A DNA stretch of 64,000 bases from Multifurca ochricompacta. Lineage: Eukaryota; Basidiomycota; Agaricomycetes; Russulales; Russulaceae. A program made the position numbers and the translations under genes. Below, one piece after another: positions 20,425 to 32,193 of the stretch; positions within the stretch are counted from its first letter, which is position 1; the number at the start of each line of letters is the position of its first letter. The stretch is from contig WTXG01000069.1 of assembly GCA_022496185.1 (NCBI GenBank), positions 101,336-165,335 of the forward strand. The letters run 5' to 3'. The notes under the pieces were generated by a model. That model saw only the letters and a program-made list of their open reading frames with translations, was not told the DNA's origin and did no database searches.

Positions 20425-21985
20425 ATGGCAAAGGAAACCGTCACCTTCGAATCTTCGTCGTTCATAGGTAAGACGTCGTCAGCCTTCCCTCTATGCCGTT
20501 CCGATGACATCCTCTTTCCGAGCAGGCGTGCCATTACTGGCGATCCTTTGTAGGCGTTGGGCACACTCATTCACAGAGCATTCGTGAATCTTTGAACAGT
20601 GAACGCCTTTCTTTTCGGGGTCATAAGCCAACAATTGTTTTCATACTGTATTAGCGGTAGGTTCCATCGTTGGTCAGATTTTCTTTATTTTATTTTTTAC
20701 ACGATTGTAGGTTTCAAGGACTTGAGACATATAAAGTGGGGCATTCGTACCAAGCGCTCTATCTCAACTCACCCCTTGGTAGAATCTTTGTCATCACGCA
20801 GTTTGCTGTCGTTGCTGTCCAAAGTACCGTGTATGCCTCGCTATTTTTTAGAGTTCGAGGCTATTCAAGCCGACTGACGCTGGTTACAGGATTTGGAATA
20901 TGGCTTGGGTTATCTTGTAAGTTTCTGACCTATTTTCGAGTCTATGTCTGTGAAATCGACTTTCATTTACAGCGTTTTAGAACACGATAGGACTTCCAAT
21001 CTAAAAGGTCTGTTTAATATCACGAGACAGTGTGTGGCTACTCATCCCCCTTCTCAAGCGTCCATATGGCAGCCACCTGTCAGCTCGTTCTGTCAATGCA
21101 TTCTTGTTCTGTTAGCGAACTTATTCTTCGCTTCTCGGTTTGTTGGTTTCTGATACACTGGCTGATGATGCCTGACAATTTGTTTCTTATCGATCCACAG
21201 TATTCACCGTCTAACAAAGAGTCGCCTTCAGAGTTACCTAGTCATTACATTTTCCACCCTTGCCTTCATATCCGGTATGGCTACGATACTAATGACTTGG
21301 AATTGGAAAAAATCGTAAGGCTATCACACCAAACACCATCGACTGTGCTAAATATCTATGTACCCAAGACCCATCGAATCAATTCGCCTCACTCCCCCAC
21401 GCAAAGCTATGTCGGTTGTCTGGCATGGGTTACAAGCCATCTCCGAATCCCTTATCACACGCACGTACACTTCCCTTGATCACCTTTGAAAAGCGCAACT
21501 AACGGTTCTCCTTACAACACTAGTCTTCCTTTGCCGTGCTCTTCTAAAGGCCCGTAGTGGCCTTCATAAGTCAGACCGCATTGTGAAATGTCTCGTCCGT
21601 AGCGTCATACAGGTTGGATTCTTTGCCACGCTCTGGGCTGTCGCAGGATTAGGGACATGTCTCCTTGTGCCGCGATCAACCGTTTATACGGTCTTTGAGA
21701 TGACCGTGGGTCCGATATACACGCATGTGAGCAGGTTTTTTAACTCGTAAATCATCTCATGTCCCGAGAAAAAATGGTGTTCAGATGATATATGACACAC
21801 TTTTGTCCCGCACCCGGCTTTGTGAACACATGGCTGAACCCAGTCAACTTGAAATGGGGTTTCCCGCCATCACCATGGAGGTATGGTACTTGACTTAAAT
21901 CCATCACGTGACTGAATGAAAGCACCAAACAAGCGTACCTACGAAGCAAAGCGATCATCACCGAACAAGACTGTTTCCGTCGTAA
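20425..21985 (+). CDS. DUF6534-type multi-pass membrane protein, many short exons
   Basis: Well-supported exons: 20425-20467 (MAKETVTFESSSFI), a 24-nt microexon 20526-20549, 20600-20656, 20711-20735, 20783 onward, an exon ending LANLFFASR about 21140, 21202-21315 (IHRLTKSRLQSYLV...), 21368 to about 21443, 21525-21727 (FLCRALLKARSGLHKSDRIV), 21786-21892, 21923-21985. The first four junctions are in phase and create FIGVPLLAILLNAFLFGVIS, the expected first membrane helix. KSDR between the last helices is a family landmark. Boundaries between about 20860 and 21060, and the donor near 21444, do not join cleanly, so the gene may be damaged or use unusual sites. These proteins are abundant in mushrooms; their role is unknown. 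Confidence 0.65.
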
Positions 21986-23259
21986 CGATCGGCACACCGA
22001 CACCCAACGGTTTAGGTTCTAGAGGCGACTGTACAGACCAAATTTCGGAATTCGAATGTGCTCCGGTTGGACAGTCAGGCGCTCACTATGAGTTCTCGTA
22101 TGCGTCGTATCAAACGAAATTCTGAAGCGAAGGACGGTAATTAGTGGCCTTTTTTTTTTTTTGTCACTTCACATGCGGTCTTTCACATTGTTTAGGAAAA
22201 TTACTTATAACGAGTCGTCCATTAAGTGGCTTTCCTCTTCACCGTAGATGTACGTATCCCGGGAATAGAAAATAATCTTTTGCTCGAATACCTACCCACT
22301 GGTGCTAAAGAGACGTCATACTGGTTGCGCGTCGACTACCGCCACTGCTAACTCAGGAGACAAATACCATGTTCGTGTAAATTCCATCTAGATTACAGTA
22401 ACCCATACAAGGTTTTTGTTTGCCCACGATGACTGACCTTATTGCCTCCCCAAACCGTCGCGATGAATGTTACGTGTGTTGCAAATACATCGTAAGTTGT
22501 TGATGCGCGATCTCTGACACAAAGCTCGTCATGATCACAGGAGTGAGAACATGCGTCAAAACACCATGCTGGTCTACGGATCCAATCCGCAGTGAGTGCG
22601 AGCCAAAGTGTTCCCGAAAGAAGAGGAGAAGAGAATAAGAAGAGAGGGCCCGAGATAACTAGGACTTTGAACGAGGGTGTGTTGTGCCTGTATTCGAATG
22701 GTAGTCATAAAAAATGAGGGTGAAGATCAGTCGGCTCTAGAGAGGAAGGAACAGCTTGGCTCGTCTCTGGGCTCAACGAACTAATGTTCCCCACTTAGTC
22801 CTTCCTGCTGCCCGTGTGCGGAAGGCCAGCTTTGGGCCCTGTATGGATACCAATCCGTGGTGAGTATGTTCCCAAGCAAAGAAAGAGAGAGGCAGAGTGG
22901 AACAGGGAGACAGAGGATGAGGAGCCCCAGGTAACCTAAGACTACGGACTTGAGGGTTTGTTGTTGTGTTTGTGCTCGAATTTGGCGAAAACGCTGCTTG
23001 TTGGCTTCGTTTAACCTTGTACTTGACGTCATCGGAGGTTTACTTAGCAGAGAGAGAGAAAACCGTTCAATTTCTGATTTATATGCTGGTCCTACTACAA
23101 GCATCATATGTACTTGTGGAGAGACCAGGTGAAGAAGTGGTATGAAAGCAGTAGAACTGAAGATGAATTTGGAAGAGGATGAAGCTGGGCGAGAGACAAA
23201 ATAGGACAAGGAAAAGATGCTTTCCGGGCCGCCTGCCCATCCATTACCTCTCTGTCGTC
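21986..23259. other. Intergenic region with a diverged direct duplication
   Basis: Two segments resemble each other at about 22570-22705 and 22845-22985. Both run from a CCAATCCG-GTGAGT motif, through a GAGAGGA-rich part and an A-CTAAGACT/ACTAGGACT motif, to GGGTGTGTTGTG / GGGTTTGTTGTTGTG and TATTCGAAT / GCTCGAATT. There is no coding frame. The segment ends at the LINE target site ACTTCTCTGTCTGTC (23260-23274). Confidence 0.45.
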
Positions 23260-23511
23260 ACTTCTCTGTCTGTCCATCCTTCTTTGTCTTGAACCACCAC
23301 CATCAAGCTTGAGCCCTGCTCGCTTTGGTGTGTTTTTAGTCTAGCATAGTTGTGAATACCAAGCCTTTTCCTAAGTCCACTCACTGTGCACACATTCTGT
23401 GCATAAGTACCTTCACTGATATGTCTGGGGGCAATGCCTCCAACCCTCTGATGGTGTTGTCTGCTGTGTTGACCCTGTCAGTCCAACCTGTCCCAGTGGT
23501 TGGAGTGGCTG

Positions 23512-24963
23512 TAGTGATTGTCAAGGGTTTTCATACCTGTGCAGGTAAGTGCCATGGGTTTTGCCAGGTATGGGTATGGGTATATGGCTCCCAACCCATG
23601 GAAACCTGTACCTGTGCAGTGGGTTTGGCAGGTATAGGCGCCGATTATCCATTGACAAGATCAGTGGAATTTCCAAGATAAAACACATCTGCAGCCACAA
23701 AAATACAAGATCTCGTCTGATGTATGATACAGGGTGAATGTAAATATGTTCTAGTGTTATCCTACAAAATATCAAAGCAGATCAACAGTGCGATGTAAAA
23801 TAAAAGTGTTATCAGTGATCTACATTCTTGAAAATCATGATGCATCTGTTTTATTAATGCACGACCAATTCTGCCAGTCTGGCACTATCTAAAATACTCT
23901 CTAGACTACTTTAGACTATTCTATAATCTAATTATCAAATTAATTTATTGAAACAAGGCCCGCGTGTATCTACAAGCTGCATGGGGCAGCAACTACATTG
24001 CATTGCATGGTGGTCTGACCTCCTTCCTATTAAGGAAGGTTGACTTAAATGTGCAGAAATGTGCATCCAGGGACTAGGACAGTCACGCTTGTATGAAATG
24101 AAACCAGAATAATAAAATAATAATGTAAATAAAGGATCCATTTAATCTTCTGAACATAAACCAACAATTTTTGAGGAATCTTGAGTAGCCATAAATGAAT
24201 GCGTTGTGTCCAAGTGCTTATCTCCTCAACTGGGATGGCCCAGGCCATTTACCCGAAATGCGCAGAAATGCAAAGAACAGTTGCGCTCGTATAAAATTGA
24301 AACCAGAATAATAAAATAAAAATGGAATAATAAATTATCTTAATCTTATGAACATAAAATAGGAATCTTTGAGGGATCTTGTGTAGCCATAAATGAATGT
24401 GTTGTGTCCAAGTGCATATCTCCTTGACCAGGATCTTTTGGGCCAGATGTCCGAAATGTGCGATGCAAGTAAAGAACTTGCACGCATTTCATTTTATGGG
24501 TAACCCAGGTATCAAAACAACTATCCAGGGGTTACCCCTACCAATTTCTATGTGTTCATCAATTTTTTTTGCATTCTGTGTGGTTATCTGACAGGCTTTT
24601 CATCAATGTTCTATAACATCCTATCTAATCATTGCTGTATACTGGATTTTAGTTGTGCTTGTATAAAATTGAAAGCAGAATAATAAAATAAAAATGGAAT
24701 AATTAATTATCTTAATCTTCTGAACATAAAACAAGAGTCATTGAGGGATCTTAAGCAGCCACAAATAAACATGTTGTGTATCTTCTTGGTCCAGGAAGGC
24801 CTGGGCCAGTTATCCAAAATGCATGATGCAAGTAAAGAACTTGCACACATTTTCACAGGTGACCCACAGGTAACCCATGGGTTACCCATACCCATAGTGA
24901 TGGGTACAGGTATGGGTATGGGTACCAACGAGGATACCCCAGGGTTACCCCTGCCAATCACTA
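23512..24963. mobile_element. hAT2: non-autonomous hAT in LINE ORF1
   Basis: The element is 1,452 bp with ends TAGTGATTG...CAATCACTA, in opposite orientation to hAT1. The flanks (AGTGGCTG left, GTTGGGAC right) do not match. If the right TSD copy lost seven of its eight bases, leaving G, the ORF1 frame would continue (GCT GTT GGG). No transposase is visible. Its internal modules are the same as in hAT1. Confidence 0.85.
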
Positions 24964-25913
24964 GTTGGGACTGCACTGCCCTCACAAGCAGCCATACCCA
25001 TGGCCTTATCACCAGACTCCCCACCAGTGTCATTGCTCCCACCATCCCAAGTGGTTCACCATGACTCTGCGATTCATGGCCTTGGTGCCTCCGATTTTGC
25101 AGATGCAGACATGGGTGGCAACACTGAGCCCTCTCCTTCATTATTGTATATTCCTAGTGATTGGCAGGGGTAACCCTGGGGTATCCTCGTTGGTACCCAT
25201 ACCCGTACCTGTACCCATCACTATGGGTATGGGTAACCCATGGGTTACCTGTGGGTCACCTGTGAAAACGTGTGCAAGTTCTTTACTTGCATCACGCATT
25301 TTGGATAACTGGCCCAGGCCTTCCCAGACCAAGAAGATACACAACATGTTTATTTGTGGCTGCTTAAGATCCCTCAATGGCTCTTGTTTTATGTTCAGAA
25401 GATTAAGATAATTCATTATTCCATTATTATTTTATTATTCTGTTTTCAATTTTATACAAGCACAACTAAAATCCAGTATACAGAGATGATTAGATAGGAT
25501 GTTATAGAACATTGATGAATAGCCTGTCAGATAACCACACAGAATGCAAAATAATTTAATGAACACATAGACATTGGCAGGGGTAACCCCTGGATAATTG
25601 TTTTGATACCTGGGTTACCCATAAAATGAAATGTGTGCAAGTTCTTTACTTGCATCGCACATTTCAGACAATTGGCCTGGGCCATCCTGGTCAAGGAGAT
25701 ACACATTCAGACACAACACATTCATTTATGGCTACTCAAGATCCCTCAAAGATTCCTATTTTATGTTCATAAGATTAAGATAATTTATTATTCCATTTTT
25801 ATTTTATTATTCTGGTTTCAATTTTATATGAGCATGACTGATCTTTGCATTTCTGCGCATTTCGGATAAATGGCCTGGGCCATCCTGGTTAAGGAGATAA
25901 GCACTTGGACACC

Positions 25914-27369
25914 ATGTCTGGTCCCACCATATTCACGCTGCCTCCCTATAACCCACCTCCAGTAAATTTGGAGCTTGCTGCTGTCTCTGCTGACCTTTCC
26001 CATGCTGTAGCAGATGTGTACAATGCTGCAGTTGAGATTGATAACCAGTACCCTGATGACCTGCAACAGTTCATCAATCACCTCTCCCACAATATTTGCC
26101 TCTTCCTCCTCACCAAACTCTGTAATGGCCAGACAATTGCCCAGCTTATCTGGCTGGAGGACTTCTGGCAGCATTTTGGCCTTCTTTGTCATCAAGGCCC
26201 CCTTCCTGCTCCCACCCTCCCTGCTCCACCCCCAGTGACTGCCACACAGGATCTGGCCCTGGTTGAGACACTTTCCAAGCTCTCTGAGATGGTTGCAGTA
26301 CTCTCTACCAAGGTAGACACCCTCTCTGCTAGCCCCAGGCCAGCACCCCCCCCCTCTGGCTGGAGGACTTCTGGCAGCATTTTGGCCTTCTTTGTCATCA
26401 AGGCCCCCTTCCTGCTCCCACCCTCCCTGCTCCGCCCCCAGTGACTGCCACACAGGATCTGGCCCTGGTTGAGACACTTTCCAAGCTCTCTGAGATGGTT
26501 GCAGTACTCTCTACCAAGGTAGACACCCTCTCTGCTAGCCCCAGGCCAGCACCCCCCCCCTCCCAGGCCCCCCTCCTGCAGCAAAGCTCTCTGCCCCAGC
26601 CAAGAAACCCTCTGCCCCGGCCAAGCCCCCTGCCCCCTCCCATGCCCCTCCTCCTCATGCCCCTCCTCCTGCTCCCTCTTCCTTAGCCCCCTCCTTTGCC
26701 CAGGTGACTTGGAAGGCCACAAGGCCTTCTGTGGTCATCTCTGTCACCTGCCAGGCTGGCAGGACCCCCACAGAGGCTCTCAAGAAGTCTCCTCTGGTGG
26801 TGGTGTCCCACCTTAACTCTGCTCTCACTGCTGCTGGCCACCAAGTCCAGCTGTCCACTGCGCGGTGGACTGCCAAGGCCAACTTGGTCCTCACAGCCAG
26901 CCCTGATATCACAGAGGCCAACCTCCTCAATGCTCAGCCCCTCCTCACCCAGTCTCTGGGTTCATTCCTCTCAGCAACTTCCCAGCCCCTGCCCACCACC
27001 TCCTGCCTCAATGTCAAGTGGTCCTGTGTGACTGTCAATGGCCTCCCCACAGGGGTCACTGAGAGCAGTGGGGCCTTCAACCCCATGTCCTGCCATGAAG
27101 TGCTTGGCAAGGACAACCCCATCTACCAGGGCCTCAAGGTAACCAATCTTCCTTCCTGGGTGCGTGCCCCCTCCTCCTACCCTCCTGGTTCACACTTGTT
27201 GGTTGTTTTGGCCTTCGAGGACCCAACTGGTGCTGTCCTCAAGCACCTCTTGTATTGGCGGACCCTGTATGCTTTTGGGCACATGTGCCAGGTGCATCAG
27301 TGGAAGCCCAAGCCTTCTGTTCCTTTGACTGCTGTTGCAGACCCTCCTCCTTCCACTGGTGCCACTTAG
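25914..27369 (+). pseudogene. LINE ORF1-like protein of retroposon copy 2
   Basis: It begins MSGPTIFTLPPYNPPP and has a helical part with ELAAVSADLSHAVADVYNAA. A 206-bp tandem duplication (26150-26561) shifts the frame and stops translation. After that the frame from about 26680 runs to the TAG at 27367-27369 with TAKANLVLTASPD, EANLLNAQPLLTQSLG, PSWVRAPSSYPPGS and RTLYAFGHMCQVHQWK. This is the same C-terminal RNA-binding-like region as copy 1, ending before any zinc knuckle. It is not functional as it stands. Confidence 0.75.
26150..26561 (+). repeat. 206-bp tandem duplication inside the ORF1-like gene
   Basis: TGGCTGGAGGACTTCTGGCA occurs at 26151 and again at 26357, and the two 206-bp units are almost identical through CCCAGGCCAGCACCCCCCCC. 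206 is not a multiple of three, so the second unit is read in another frame. The near identity suggests it is recent. Confidence 0.92.
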
Positions 27370-27445
27370 GGGGCCCCTTCTCTTCCTGGTTTTCTGTTTT
27401 TCCCTGTGTGGGTTTTTTCCTCCTGCATTCCCTCCTACTTGTTAT

Positions 27446-29396
27446 TAGGGATCAGCAAGGGTTTTCATACCCGTGCGGGTAAGCGCCGCGGGTTTTGATG
27501 GGTACGGGTACGGGTATACAACTCCTAACCCGCCAGAAACCCGTACCCACGCAGCGGGTTTGGCGGGTATAAGTGGTCATTGGTCATTGACAAGATCAGC
27601 AGAAATGTAATGATAAAATACATCTGTAGCAAACAAATGATAAGATTTAATTTGATGTATGCTACAGGGTTTCTGTAAATATATTCTAGTGTTATCCTAT
27701 GAAATATCAAAGCAGATCAACGGTGCGATGTAAAATAAAAGTGTTATCAGTGATCCACTCTCTTAAAAATCATGATGCAACTGTTTTATTAACGCGCGAT
27801 CAATTCTGCTGGTCTGGCACTATCTAAAATACACTCTAGACTACTTTAGACTATTCTATAATCTAATTATCAAATTACTTTACTGAAACAAGGCCCGCAT
27901 GTATCTACAGGCTGCATAGAGCAGCGACTACATTGCATCACATGGACCAGCATATTGGTCTGATCTCCTTCCTATTAAGGAAGGTTGACTTAACAATCAC
28001 GGCTGCGATTTTCCATTGGTCCGACAAGATTGTGATCACACATAGATAACACAACAGAAATGCGTTCACAAATTAATTAGATCCATAGAATATACATCTA
28101 AGATCTGACATATGATCAAATCACATCATTAAACGAGATAACGAGATAACACGTTCATTTAATCTAGTAGCTGATATAGTACATCTAAAGTACAAGCCTG
28201 CACCATGCCTGTTCCACAAAATGAAATAAAATAATAATGTAAATAAAGAATAAACTTAATCTTCTGAACATAAATCAGCAATTATTGAGGGATCCTGAGT
28301 AGCTACAGATGAAAGCATTGTATCCAAGTGCGTATCTCCTTGACCGGGATGGACCGGGCCGAGTGTCCGAAATGCGCAATGCAAGTAAAGAACTTGCACG
28401 CGTTTCATTTTATGGGTAACCTGGGTATCAAAACAAATATCCAGGGGTTGCCCCTGCCAATCACTATGCATTTGTCAATTATTTTTGCATTCTGTGTGGT
28501 TATCTGACAGGCTTTTCATTCAATGTTCTATTACATCCTATCTAATCATCTCTGTATATTGGGGTTAGTGATGTTCCGGCCCGGCTTGGCCCAAAAGCCG
28601 TGGCTTTGGCTCGGCCTGAGGCGGCTCCGGCTTTCCTGAAGTCTGGGCCGAGCCAAAGCCGCCACAGACGGCTTGGCCCTGGCCCGGCTTGGCCCAAGCC
28701 GCGGCTTTTGGCAGAGAAAATTTTATGACATATAACTAGTAGTTATAGTTCAGCTAATCCAAATCTGACTTGGTGTGTTACGTATTGCAAAGCTATATCA
28801 AAGAAAAAGTTTGAAATGCCGTGATAAACATGATCACGTGACCCAAATCAACCACTTTGTGATAAGATTTCTACTGATTTTGACAATTGCTAATGCATTT
28901 GTATGTGCTGTTGAAAGCCGCGGCCTGAGCCAGCGGCTTTGGCTTTTAGTTTCTCTGAGCCGGACCAAAGCCCTTGCTGGGCCGTCACAACAGCCTGGCT
29001 TGGCCTGGCCCAAACAGGCCCGGCTTGGCCCGGCTTCCGGCTTTGAGCCGGGCCAGGCACATCACTAATTGGGGTGGATTTTAGTTGTGCTTGTTTAAAA
29101 TTGAGACCAGCATAATAAAATAAAAATGGAATAATGAATTATCTTAATCTTCTGAGCATAAAACAAGAGTCATTGAGGGATCTTAAGCAGCCATAAATGA
29201 ATGCGTTGTGTATCTCCTTGGTCCGGGATGGCCCGGGCCGGATATCCGAAATGCGCGATGCAAGTAAAGAACTTGCATGCGTTTAACACAGGCAACCTGC
29301 AGGTGACCTGCGGGTTACCCATACCCGTAGCGACGGGTACGGGTACGGGTACGGGTACCAATGAAGATACCTGGGGGTTACCCCTGCTATTCACTA
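27446..29396. mobile_element. hAT4: non-autonomous hAT inside retroposon copy 2
   Basis: The ends are TAGGGATCAGC and (reversed) TAGTGAATAGC, with a perfect 8-bp TSD CTTGTTAT (27438-27445 and 29397-29404). It is 1,951 bp long because a 502-bp MITE lies inside (28566-29067). This copy is more diverged than the others and contains some extra sequence near 27990-28210. No transposase is visible. Confidence 0.88.
28566..29067. mobile_element. GC-rich hAT-type MITE inside hAT4
   Basis: This 502-bp element has ends TAGTGATGTTCCGGCC...CACATCACTA and a perfect 8-bp TSD ATTGGGGT (28558-28565 and 29068-29075). The first and last 150 bases are long imperfect inverted repeats dominated by GGCCCGGCTTGGCCC and its complement; the middle is AT-rich and non-coding. 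It is unrelated to the hAT1 family apart from the TAGTGAT start. Confidence 0.92.
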
Positions 29397-31869
29397 CTTG
29401 TTATCTAGTACATTTGTAGTACATCTGTTCTTAGATAGCCATGCACTTAGGCAAGGCCTTGACACGCATTATAAACTCAATTCTAAAAAAAAAAAAAAAA
29501 AGCACTTGGACACAATGTGTTCATTTATGGCTACTCAAGATTCCTCAAAAATTGTTGTTTTATGTTCAGAAGATTAAAAGGATCTTTTATTTACATTATT
29601 ATTTTATTATTCTAGTTTCATTTCATACAAGTGCAACTGTCCTGGTCCCTGGATGCACAATTCTGTGTGTTTAAGTCAACCTTCCTTAATAGGAAGGAGG
29701 TCAGACCACCATGCAATGTAGTCACTGCCCCATGCAGCTTGTAGATACACGTGGGCCTTGTTTCAATAAAGTAATTTGATAATTAGATTATAGAATAGTC
29801 TAAAGTAGTCTAGAGAGTATTTTAGATAGTGCCAGACCGGCAGAATTGGTCGCACATTAATAAAACAGATGCATCATGATTTTCAAGAATGTAGATCACT
29901 GATAACACTTTTATTTTACATCACACCATTGATCTGCTTTTATATTTTGTAGGATAACACTAGAACATATTTAAATTCACCCTGTAGCATACATCAGATG
30001 AGATCTTGTATTTTTGTGGCTGCAGATGTGTTTTATTTTGGAAATTCTACTGATCTTGTCAATGGATAATTGGCACCTATACCCGCCAAACCCGCCATGT
30101 GGGTATGGGTTTCCATGGGTTGGGAGCCATATACCTGTACCCATACCTGGCAAAACCCATGGCACTTACCTGCACAGGTATGAAAACCCTTGACAATCAC
30201 TATATATTCCTGACTCTGTTACAGCCCCCCTGCCACAGGCATCTGCTCCCCCACCCTCCACAGACCCCATTGACTGCATTGTGACCACACTGGCCACACT
30301 TGTCGACAGGATTGAACATTTGGAATGGGGCCATGCCCCTCCCTGCATGTCAGCTCCTGCCTGTGGCCCTCATGTCCATGGCACCCCTGCCCCTCCAGTA
30401 GGTGCCACCCCTCCCAACCCCTTCCGCATTGTTACACCAGCCACTATGGCCCAACAACTTCATGCAATTACTTTTGCCCAGGCTGCCACAAGAGCCCAAG
30501 GCTGCACAATGGCAGGCAGACCCAACCCTCAGGTGGATGCTGCCTCAACCTTGACCACACGGGCAGCCCCTGCTGCCCACACCACAGACATAACTGTCCT
30601 CCTTCCGGCTCTGCCCTCTGGACAGACTGACCAAGGAAAGGCTGCAGCCCCTGAGTTAGTGCTCATTGCAAGGCATGCCCTTCAATGCATTAATGCCTCT
30701 GCCCCCCACCTTTGGGGGGCCAGTGGTCAGTTGGTCTTGGCAATAGCCAAGGCAACTTCATTTTCTCCTTTGCTGGTGAGCATTCCTTCCAGAGTTTGCT
30801 CCCATATGAGTCGGCACTAGTGAAGCAGTTCCCTGGTGGTGCTCTTGTCCCCACCCAAGGCTGGGCTTGGTTCCAACTGCATGATATCTATGTCTCCTCT
30901 GGCAATGGCATTGTCTTCTCAAATGACATCCTCTGGAGTGAGCTCCACAGGAATGGCCCCTTCACCAGGGCCCTCTTCCCATCCCCCCCTTGATGGCAGG
31001 TTGACCCTGCCTACATCAAGTCCCCCCAGTCCACAGTAGTGTTTGCAGTCCATGGGTTCACTCCTATGGAAATTGCCTCCCTACTGCACACCCCAATCTA
31101 TATGTTTGGCCAGGCTGGCAAACTTGTCCACTGTGGCGAGTCCCCTACTCTCCTCCAGTGTGGCTGCTGTCACATGCTTGGCCATCATGCCCTGCAGTGC
31201 AACTGCGGCACTAATAAACTAAAGTGCCCACAGCCAGTTAACTGCCCCAAGTGCTACAAGTGTGGTGGTGCCCACCCCTTTGATGAGCATGCCCAGCATT
31301 GTCAGGGTGCACATGCCATTGCGGGAGTGTGCAACTGTAAGTACAAGTGCCTGCTTTGTGGCCAGTTTGGCCACCATGCTCACTCCACAAAGTGCCCCAA
31401 GTGAGGCCCCTTTGCCCCTCCCCAACTCCTTGACTGCCCCCCAGGTGAGTCTTGATTCCCTGTGGCTCCACCCATTGGAGCCTCCCCTGCTGCGATGCAG
31501 GCACTGGCTAGGAATGCCTCTGCACCTGCCCCTTCCATCGCTCCTGGTCCATCCACAGCCCAGTGTGTGGCGATGGCTGCAGGTGGGTTCACTGAAGTAA
31601 CCTCCCACCAGACTCACCAGCTGAATGTGAAAATGACCATGAGCAAAGTTCATCATCCACCAATCCCCCCAACAGCTACAGGTGCATCCATTACGGAAGT
31701 TTCATCCCCTTTTGCTGCTGTGGTCACCCCCACCCCAGTTCAGTACCAGGCCCCATTCCCACAGACTCACACCCAGCAAGCAGTGTTGAGATGGACCCAA
31801 AGCCACCGGATCAACCTGAGTGGCACTACCGCCATGCACGCTTGTGGCATGCTTTGACTGATTGATAAA

Positions 31870-32193
31870 GGACAATCCACAAACACTCTTTATTCCTTCT
31901 TGTGACTGTAGGACAATGGACTTAGATAGTATTGTTCTACAAACTAGGATTACACACTCCTTTTAGTATTTAAGCACATCTCTTTGTGTAGTTGTCACTT
32001 CAGTTTTAACCAACTAAACTGAAGTGAGTATTACTTATCTTATCTCTTACCTTAGTTAATGCATTACACCACACAGTTATCGCTACTAATTTAGGTAAAC
32101 ATAATATTATTAGTTTTAACCAACTAAACTGAATTATCGCTACTAATTTAGGTAGCACTTATCTAACTCACTGCTGCTCAAAACAACAAGCAG
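31870..32193 (+). repeat. Decayed solo copia LTR between LINE ORF1 and ORF2
   Basis: The sequence from CACTCCTTTTAGTATTTAAG through CACTTCAGTTTTAACCAACT and AACTGAAGTGAGTATT to GGTAGCACTTATCTAACTCA parallels the copia-3 LTR (62914-63339, reversed). The hairpin-plus-GTGAGT layout is kept. Ends and TSD could not be fixed, so the coordinates are approximate. Confidence 0.6.

Larger units (their letters stand above)
25913..29499 (+). mobile_element. LINE-derived ORF1-only retroposon, copy 2, inside hAT3
   Basis: It is bounded by a 14-bp TSD AAGCACTTGGACAC (25899-25912 and 29500-29513) and ends in poly(A) (29485-29501). The retroposon itself is 25913-27445 plus 29397-29499; hAT4 lies within its 3' UTR. 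The 5' end is at or just before the ORF start, so this copy has lost its leader. Its 3' end (GACACGCATTATAAACTCAA then A) matches the LINE 3' terminus pattern. Confidence 0.88.
25155..30202. mobile_element. hAT3: non-autonomous hAT in LINE ORF1, itself carrying a retroposon
   Basis: The hAT sequence is 25155-25912 plus 29500-30202, interrupted by ORF1-only retroposon copy 2. It has TAGTGATTG ends and a perfect 8-bp TSD TATATTCC (25147-25154 and 30203-30210). The two halves join in the middle of the module landmark GCACTTGGACACAATGTG, seen intact in the other copies. Confidence 0.92.
23421..31857 (+). pseudogene. LINE ORF1 (Gag-like), split by hAT2 and hAT3
   Basis: Coding pieces are 23421-23511, 24964-25154 and 30211-31857. 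The protein starts MSGGNASNPLMVLS, continues through an acidic, Pro-rich part and reaches GWAWFQLHDIYV (about 30860). It then has cysteine clusters CGCCHMLGHHALQC, CYKCGGAHPFDEHAQHC and CLLCGQFGHHAHSTKC (31150-31400), RNA-binding zinc knuckles typical of LINE ORF1. There is one frameshift near 30780. In-frame stops at 30991, 31402 and 31449 are all TGA. Translation ends at 31857. The hAT3 excision join is exact at TSD TATATTCC. Confidence 0.8.

Noticed and set aside
30325..30630. Cys/Pro-rich plus frame over LINE ORF1
   Set aside because: It is an alternative frame of the ORF1 gene, explained by its codon bias.
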